This document shows positions 59,769 to 64,000 of a stretch of DNA of 64,000 nucleotides, piece after piece. The position numbers were made by a program, and so were the translations under genes. Position 1 is the first letter of the stretch. Every line of letters begins with the position of its first letter. The notes beneath the pieces are model-generated. The model was not told where the DNA came from. It did not search any database and saw nothing but the letters and a program-made list of their open reading frames with translations. Source of the stretch: CAYJBH01 sp964368625 (GTDB lineage: Bacteria; Bacillota; Clostridia; Oscillospirales; Ruminococcaceae); NCBI GenBank assembly GCA_964368625.1, contig CAYJBH010000012.1, positions 6,622-70,621 on the forward strand, written 5' to 3'.

Positions 59769-60102
59769 CACCATCTCTCCGTTCTAATAAATTGTCTAGC
59801 ATCCGTCTGGCTCTCCCCCAGTCGGTACAGTTTTCTTGATATAACCGCCTACCTTGTTCGGTTACGGAATAATATCTCCTTCTCGCACCGGTATTCTCAT
59901 CGCCCCAGTAAGATATTATACATCCTGAAGTTTCAAGCCTGCGAAAGGTGGTGTATAATGTTGCCTCTTTAAGCTCTAGCTCTCCGCCAGTAGCATTTTG
60001 TATCGCCTTGTTTATCTGATATCCATAGCTATCACCTTTCATGAGTTGCGCAAGAATAATCGTCTCACTGTATCCGCGAAGTATATCGGATATATTAAGC
60101 AT
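59758..60102 (-). CDS. PadR-family transcriptional regulator
   Basis: A 114-residue winged-helix repressor. SETIILAQLMKGDSYGYQIN (about residues 11-30), LKEATLYTTFRRLETSGCI (about 43-61) and GARRRYYSVTEQGRRLY (about 72-88) define PadR subfamily 2. The ATG at 60102 follows GGAGGTGAAA. It opens the operon with HAAS and two DUF4097 genes. An inverted repeat overlapping its -35 box is a likely self-operator. Confidence 0.92.
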   Translation of the reverse strand: MLNISDILRGYSETIILAQLMKGDSYGYQINKAIQNATGGELELKEATLYTTFRRLETSGCIISYWGDENTGARRRYYSVTEQGRRLYQENCTDWGRARRMLDNLLERRDGDEQ

Positions 60103-60152
60103 TTTCACCTCCATTCCATTAAATCGATAATAACATTGCTTGATTTATATAT

Positions 60153-60188
60153 ATAATAACACAAGATACCTCGCCTGTCAAGGTATCT
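60153..60188 (-). promoter_or_regulatory. padR promoter with overlapping inverted-repeat operator
   Basis: On the minus strand TTGACA (60176-60181) and TATTAT (60153-60158) are 17 bp apart. An 8-bp perfect inverted repeat AGATACCT-N9-AGGTATCT (60164-60188) straddles the -35 box and spacer, fitting PadR autorepression. Confidence 0.75.
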
Positions 60189-60211
60189 CCACACAAAATA
60201 TTTTGGGCTGT

Positions 60212-60240
60212 TGCAATTAGAATTCTACTATGATATAATT
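60212..60240 (+). promoter_or_regulatory. Promoter of the ybjQ-yhfC pair
   Basis: TTGCAA (60212-60217) and TATAAT (60235-60240) with a 17-bp spacer, about 30 bp upstream of the YbjQ-family gene. Confidence 0.7.
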
Positions 60241-60273
60241 TAGCTGTAAATTTACTATATTAAGGAGTATACT

Positions 60274-60585
60274 ATGCTGCTGTTAACGACTGAAAATGTA
60301 CCCGGTAAAAACTTTGAGGTAATCGGCCTGGTAAAGGGATCTACCGTTCAATCCAAAAACGTTGTTCGCGATTTGGGTCAAAGCCTTAAAACAATAGTAG
60401 GCGGCGAGCTTAAAGCCTATAACGAAATGATGAATACTGCTAGAGCGTTAGCAACAAAGAGAATGGTTGATGAAGCCCAATCGCTTGGCGCAGACGCAGT
60501 TATCGCCATGAGATATTCATCCGCCTCTGTAATGGCCGGCGCTGCCGAGGTTATGGCATATGGAACTGCAGTTAGGTTTATATAA
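60274..60585 (+). CDS. YbjQ (UPF0145) family protein
   Basis: A 103-residue protein typical of YbjQ/UPF0145: VIGLVKGSTVQSKNVVRDLG (about residues 16-35), ELKAYNEMMNTARALATKRM (about 45-64) and the C-terminal GADAVIAMRYSSASV. The family forms pentameric rings in crystal structures and is sometimes annotated heavy-metal-binding, but its function is unknown. Ribosome binding site AAGGAG. Its stop overlaps the next start by one base (TAATG). Confidence 0.9.
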   Translation: MLLLTTENVPGKNFEVIGLVKGSTVQSKNVVRDLGQSLKTIVGGELKAYNEMMNTARALATKRMVDEAQSLGADAVIAMRYSSASVMAGAAEVMAYGTAVRFI

Positions 60586-61424
60586 TGGAAGTTACAATGA
60601 GCATTCCTCCTCTCACGATGGTTTACATGTTCATCACCTTTGCGCTATCATTTATTCTCCCGATAGTGGTATGGATTATCCTATCTGCAAGAATTAAGGG
60701 GATGTTATCGGCTATAATCGTTGGAGCGTTAGGTTTTGTTGTTCCGCAAATCGTAATTAGACTAAACATTCTGCAGCTGTTACAACTCTCCCCTACTTAT
60801 CTAGAGTTTGCTAACAACAACGTTACCTTATTCTCATTTTTACTAGGCTTCTCCGCCGCCCTGTTTGAAACGGTAGGAAGAGTAATGGTATTTTATTTCA
60901 TGAGAAATCGTCTCAGCTATATATACGGCATGGGGGCCGGGTTAGGACATGGCGGAATTGAAGCGATATACATTGTGGGCCTTACCTACATTAATAACCT
61001 TATATTCTCTTTAATGATTAACACCCAGGGTGTTTCTGGTGTAGCCGCTTCGTTAAATAACGATACAACAATACAGGGAATTGTTGATTCTATTTTAGCA
61101 ACCCCTTCATCACACTTTCTTGTTGCAGGTGTTGAAAGACTTAGTGTTATGGTAATACATGTTGCGCTTTCACTTATTATTTGTTACGGATTTGTTGCAA
61201 ATAAGTTGCCTATTTGCATTGCCTTAGTTTTATTTTTACACACCACGTTAGATACCGTATCTGTCTTAATGAGCTATAACGGATTAAGTATAATAGCAAT
61301 CGAGCTGTTCGTTATTGCATTTGCGATTGCTTCATTAGTTACTATTGTAATGATCAAAAAACATTTTCCACTTCAAGAAATCCCTAAAGACGAGGGACAG
61401 TTAGCGGTAGACCAAGGATATTAG
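60585..61424 (+). CDS. YhfC-family putative intramembrane protease
   Basis: A 279-residue membrane protein with about eight hydrophobic segments. The conserved FETVGRVMVFYFMRN (about residues 94-108) and GLGHGGIEAIYIVGL (about 118-132) match YhfC, a family distantly related to CAAX-type glutamic intramembrane proteases, with Glu and His as candidate catalytic residues. Activity has not been shown. Translation is coupled to the YbjQ gene through a TAATG overlap. Confidence 0.82.
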   Translation: MEVTMSIPPLTMVYMFITFALSFILPIVVWIILSARIKGMLSAIIVGALGFVVPQIVIRLNILQLLQLSPTYLEFANNNVTLFSFLLGFSAALFETVGRVMVFYFMRNRLSYIYGMGAGLGHGGIEAIYIVGLTYINNLIFSLMINTQGVSGVAASLNNDTTIQGIVDSILATPSSHFLVAGVERLSVMVIHVALSLIICYGFVANKLPICIALVLFLHTTLDTVSVLMSYNGLSIIAIELFVIAFAIASLVTIVMIKKHFPLQEIPKDEGQLAVDQGY

Positions 61425-61660
61425 GTTTATGCATGAAGGCAATAATCGTAATGTTTAACTGCTACATAGAGCTTAACATCTGATATTTTTTACCGCAAAT
61501 CGGCACAACACACCTTGTTAATAGCTCCGCCTGCGGTGTAGCTACTAGAAATAACATATCAAAGCAGAATTAAATAAGCACCAATTCTAGCAAAAAAAAA
61601 TACTTAGAGCTAAACCGAAGAGATTTTTTTATAAATCAAGAGATAAATAGTAAATAGCTA

Positions 61661-61689
61661 TTGCATTAGTGTTCATATTGTGTTAAAAT
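61661..61689 (+). promoter_or_regulatory. Promoter of tRNA-Leu
   Basis: TTGCAT (61661-61666) and TAAAAT (61684-61689) with a 17-bp spacer, 12 bp before the tRNA. The 61425-61660 stretch upstream holds no recognisable gene. Confidence 0.55.
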
Positions 61690-61701
61690 ACATTAATATA
61701 A

Positions 61702-61788
61702 GCCGGTGTGATGGAATTGGCAGACGTGCTGGACTCAAAATCCAGTGGTGGCGACACCGTATCGGTTCGACCCCGATCACCGGCACCA
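61702..61788 (+). tRNA. tRNA-Leu, anticodon CAA
   Basis: A complete 87-nt class II tRNA with encoded CCA. The acceptor stem GCCGGTG pairs with CACCGGC, the anticodon arm CTGGA-CTCAAAA-TCCAG gives anticodon CAA (reads UUG), a variable arm is present and the T-loop is GTTCGAC-like. Followed by a strong terminator. Confidence 0.97.
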
Positions 61789-61843
61789 CATAGTGTGACC
61801 AAGAAGGTTGTCATACAGAAAAAAGCCCGTATTTACAGGCTTT

Positions 61844-61880
61844 AGAGGGGTAAAATCACAAGATTTTACCCCTCTTTTTT
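61844..61880 (+). terminator. Terminator of tRNA-Leu
   Basis: A 14-bp stem (AGAGGGGTAAAATC paired with GATTTTACCCCTCT) followed by T-rich sequence. Very strong. Confidence 0.9.
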
Positions 61881-61963
61881 CATGTCCGTTTTTAGGTTGT
61901 CATCGAGAATATTACAGGGTTTGAACTCGCACATCTATGGCAAAAGCAGGAAAACGAAATATT

Positions 61964-62000
61964 AAGCACCGATTTTAGAAATAAAGTCGGTGCTTTTTTT
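61964..62000 (+). terminator. Second terminator-like hairpin
   Basis: AAGCACCGATTTT pairs with AAAGTCGGTGCTT (one wobble) and runs into T7. It is 120 bp beyond the tRNA terminator, with no gene between, so it may be a relic of a lost gene. Confidence 0.75.
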
Positions 62001-62242
62001 CGTTTCAGCACAAATAGGCTGTGGTGGTGACCTTACCGAATGGGTGGATGGTATTAGATTAGTTGGAGGTACATACGCAAGAAAAAATTATTAGATAGTG
62101 GTTATCAAATTTAAAGTAGTCAAATTCAACCACTTTAAAAAATCAATAAAAGCAATGCCGACTGTCGGTGCCGAATTAGTAGCATTTGAATAGAAGCTGC
62201 GTTAGGGCTTATTACTTTATTAAGCAAATTAAATTATGCATG

Positions 62243-62279
62243 GAAAAAGCCGATGGAGCTTTAATCTCCTCGGTTTTTC
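62243..62279 (-). terminator. Terminator of the DUF1566 lipoprotein gene
   Basis: A stem of about 13 bp with one bulge (AAAAGCCGA-GGAG paired with CTCC-TCGGTTTTT). On the minus strand it ends in CTTTTTCC, 50 bp after the stop codon. A small ACATGC-AAA-GCATGT palindrome lies at 62292-62306. Confidence 0.75.
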
Positions 62280-62328
62280 GCTTAATATTTGACATGCAAA
62301 GCATGTATTTTTATAACAAGCTATACTA

Positions 62329-63612
62329 TTAATCGATATCCCTTACCAATCTTACTGAATTTAATATATTATCTTCACCTTCCGAAATAGCATCGCTGCC
62401 CTCGTATTTTGGAGAAAATCTAACAGCACCTGCGCCGTGAGAGGTATAGCCAAAGGCAACATACCATGCCGAATCATACTCAGGCGCCATTTCGCTAAAA
62501 TATGCTGATGTACTCGTCCAATAGTAGTAATTTTCATTTTCAAAGAGCTCGGTGCAACTGAAGTATTCTTGATTGATTGCGGGATATGAGCCATCATAAC
62601 TTACTATGCTTTGAAGCTCTTTAACATTTGGCAATCTCCAATCTTCATAACCGGCAAAGGTTGAATTTTCGGCAAGCAACAATGCTTCTTCCCAATCCAC
62701 AGCGACACCTAGGTCAGCTTCTAACCACATAAGCCCTGATGCATTATCTGTTATTGTGCCATCTTCATTATTTGTGTAGTCCTCTGCGCCATAAACATCA
62801 CCACGAACAGCACGAACATATTTACCCATTTGTTGTGAATTAGAAGGATATGCTTTGATATGCCCTGTTAAATGATTTACACCAAAAGAAATATCACCCA
62901 GTCGCTCATCACCTTCTACCATATTATAATCAGAACACCAATATTGGCCCTCTTCTTTTGAAATACCTCCATCAGCAGTTGTGCTTGGTGGAGTTTCTAT
63001 ATTAAATTGTGAAGCTGCTGTATCTGAAGTTTCACTTGCACTATCCTCAGGAGCACTGCCTTGAGGACCGCCACCCTGTGGAGAACCACCAGACGCAGGT
63101 TCGGACGTATCAAATCCGAAACTTTCAGTGTCGAGATATGGCCATCCCGTTTCAAAATCACTTATAGAAAATAACTCCTCAGCAGTGGGTAATCGCCAGT
63201 CATCATATCCACCTAAGGTGAGATTTTCACAATATTCTACTGCTTCATCCCAAGTCATTTTTCCATCAACCGGAAGTGTCACCCATGTCAGTCCGGTGTT
63301 TTCATCATATGTCGTGCCATCATCATTAACTGTAAATGAAAAGTCTATACTTTGATAATCGCCGTCTTGTCCGTAAAGTTCTATAGATGTATCAACTATA
63401 TTACCATCAATATCATATGTTGATGTTTGACCTGTCGTAACAATAGGGCTACTATAGTTTGTGGTGTCTGATGCGGTTTCAATTTGCGATTCTAATTGTA
63501 TGTCGCTTTCTTCGCTTATAGAAGTAGACGCTGCATCGCTTACAGCTACATTAGAAGTACAAGCAGATAAAAGTAAAGTCGTTGCAATCAGTACAGAAAT
63601 ATTTTTTTTCAT
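62329..63612 (-). CDS. DUF1566-domain lipoprotein
   Basis: A 427-residue secreted lipoprotein. The lipobox LLLSACTS (Cys about 18) is followed by a Ser/Glu-rich linker. Two DUF1566 (Lcl-type C-lectin-like) units are present: the first with GLTWVTLPVDGKMTWDEAVEYC and GYDDWRLPTAEEL, the second with GLMWLEADLGVAVDWEEALLL and GYEDWRLPNVKEL. They are separated by a Gly/Pro/Ser-rich insert (about residues 178-208). Related domains occur in surface proteins and adhesins, including Legionella Lcl; the role here is unknown. It has GGAGGGC before the ATG and stands alone. Confidence 0.85.
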   Translation of the reverse strand: MKKNISVLIATTLLLSACTSNVAVSDAASTSISEESDIQLESQIETASDTTNYSSPIVTTGQTSTYDIDGNIVDTSIELYGQDGDYQSIDFSFTVNDDGTTYDENTGLTWVTLPVDGKMTWDEAVEYCENLTLGGYDDWRLPTAEELFSISDFETGWPYLDTESFGFDTSEPASGGSPQGGGPQGSAPEDSASETSDTAASQFNIETPPSTTADGGISKEEGQYWCSDYNMVEGDERLGDISFGVNHLTGHIKAYPSNSQQMGKYVRAVRGDVYGAEDYTNNEDGTITDNASGLMWLEADLGVAVDWEEALLLAENSTFAGYEDWRLPNVKELQSIVSYDGSYPAINQEYFSCTELFENENYYYWTSTSAYFSEMAPEYDSAWYVAFGYTSHGAGAVRFSPKYEGSDAISEGEDNILNSVRLVRDID

Positions 63613-64000
63613 AAAATGCCCTCCAAAGCAAATATAGTAAATAATGACTTTTCATGTTTATTATAATCAGTAACCCTTAAATATACTTAAAATTCTTAGT
63701 ACAAATAAATTTAAGCGTACAGCTATTTTGGACAAAGTGTGCATCAATACCACCAAAAAAGATGTCCTCGGCTGAAAATGCCGAGGACATCGGTGTTACG
63801 GGCCTTTTTTAAGAAAAAAGGCTCGTTTTTATGCCCTTTTTCAGTGCTATCATATAGGTGTATTGTGCCAGCTGTGTATTTGACCTATCTTATTAAAGCT
63901 AACAAAACATAATTAACATAATAAAACTAAGAAGAACAAGTACATATCCGCTTTGAAAGAGTATCACGATTTAATGTAGATTAAAGAATATGCCCTTTTT
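63613..64000. other. Non-coding right end of the window with two hairpins
   Basis: A 12-bp perfect stem with loop TGAAAAT (63761-63791, GATGTCCTCGGC and its complement) is followed by a second stem GCCTTTTTT-AAG-AAAAAAGGC (63802-63822). They look like terminators for a gene outside or lost from the window. I see no reading frame to the right end. Confidence 0.6.

Larger units (their letters stand above)
61789..62328. other. Non-coding stretch after tRNA-Leu with several hairpins and a gene-like fragment
   Basis: Besides the terminators listed separately it holds an open frame of 34 codons (61990-62094, GTG start, ending LVGGTYARKNY) that looks protein-like but has no ribosome binding site and that I cannot assign. 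GGTTGTCAT occurs twice (61806 and 61897). No copy of the tRNA 3' end is found, so there is no evidence of an integrated element. Confidence 0.4.

Noticed and set aside
61702..61788. tRNA-Leu as an attachment site of an integrated element
   Set aside because: No integrase gene and no repeated tRNA 3' end occur in the window.

Overview
The window reads as a chromosomal segment of a low-to-moderate GC, spore-forming Firmicute, probably an uncultured gut- or digester-type Clostridia (Oscillospiraceae-like). The grounds are: a SpoVA-family spore gene, an AbrB/SpoVT-type regulator, the paired glgC/glgD genes typical of Firmicutes, der beside a DUF512 radical-SAM gene, a YesM/YesN two-component system, a G5/3D cell-wall protein, strong GGAGG ribosome binding sites with several TTG/GTG starts, and clear TTGACA/TATAAT promoters. 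The species assignment is inference. I see no insertion sequence, prophage, CRISPR array or rRNA. One tRNA-Leu(CAA) lies at 61.7 kb.

Layout. 0-4.3 kb is housekeeping and regulation: lepA end, AEC transporter, acpS, a mazF toxin gene without an antitoxin gene, spoVAE, a PHP phosphatase, an AbrB-like and an XRE regulator. 4.5-10.4 kb is a glycogen operon, glgB-like/glgC/glgD/glgA. 10.4-20.6 kb is core metabolism and translation: greA, a ThuA-like gene, der, DUF512, rpmF, a small P-loop protein, pgi, an aldose epimerase, ttcA, rplM-rpsI and a 3D-domain protein. 20.6-28.1 kb is a FadR-controlled catabolic operon with a Cys/Met-type PLP enzyme, a sugar ABC importer and a GH63-like glycosidase. 28.4-37.8 kb is a ROK regulator, two cytoplasmic sulfatases around a tripartite tricarboxylate-type transporter (tctCBA), and a GH13_18 sugar phosphorylase. 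37.8-39.5 kb is a small MarR operon with an apparent DsrE-family remnant. 39.7-49 kb is a YesMN system divergent from a sugar ABC importer and a GH31 alpha-glycosidase. 49-51.2 kb is rpsB-tsf. 51.2-57.3 kb is a run of poorly known envelope or zinc-ribbon genes with low-complexity repeats. 57.3-60.2 kb is a PadR/HAAS/DUF4097 operon. 60.2-61.4 kb holds YbjQ and YhfC genes, followed by the tRNA and a DUF1566 lipoprotein.

The most striking observation is that the first gene of the glycogen operon encodes a full-length branching-enzyme homologue in which all three GH13 catalytic carboxylates are replaced (Ser318, Lys371, Asn439), with further changes in regions I, II and IV. The reading frame is intact and leads an operon that also contains GlgD, itself regarded as a non-catalytic relative of GlgC. 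It looks like a pseudoenzyme that may act as a glycogen-binding scaffold or regulator. The second candidate system is the ROK-sulfatase-TctCBA-sulfatase locus: both sulfatases lack signal peptides, which suggests import of an intact sulfated compound followed by desulfation in the cytoplasm.

Gene starts were re-chosen where the sequence supports it (AbrB-like, FadR-like, TctC, second sulfatase, EF-Ts, the 566-aa lipoprotein, the receiver-like protein, DUF975, DUF4097, HAAS, PadR). Functions of the 51-57 kb block are largely unknown.
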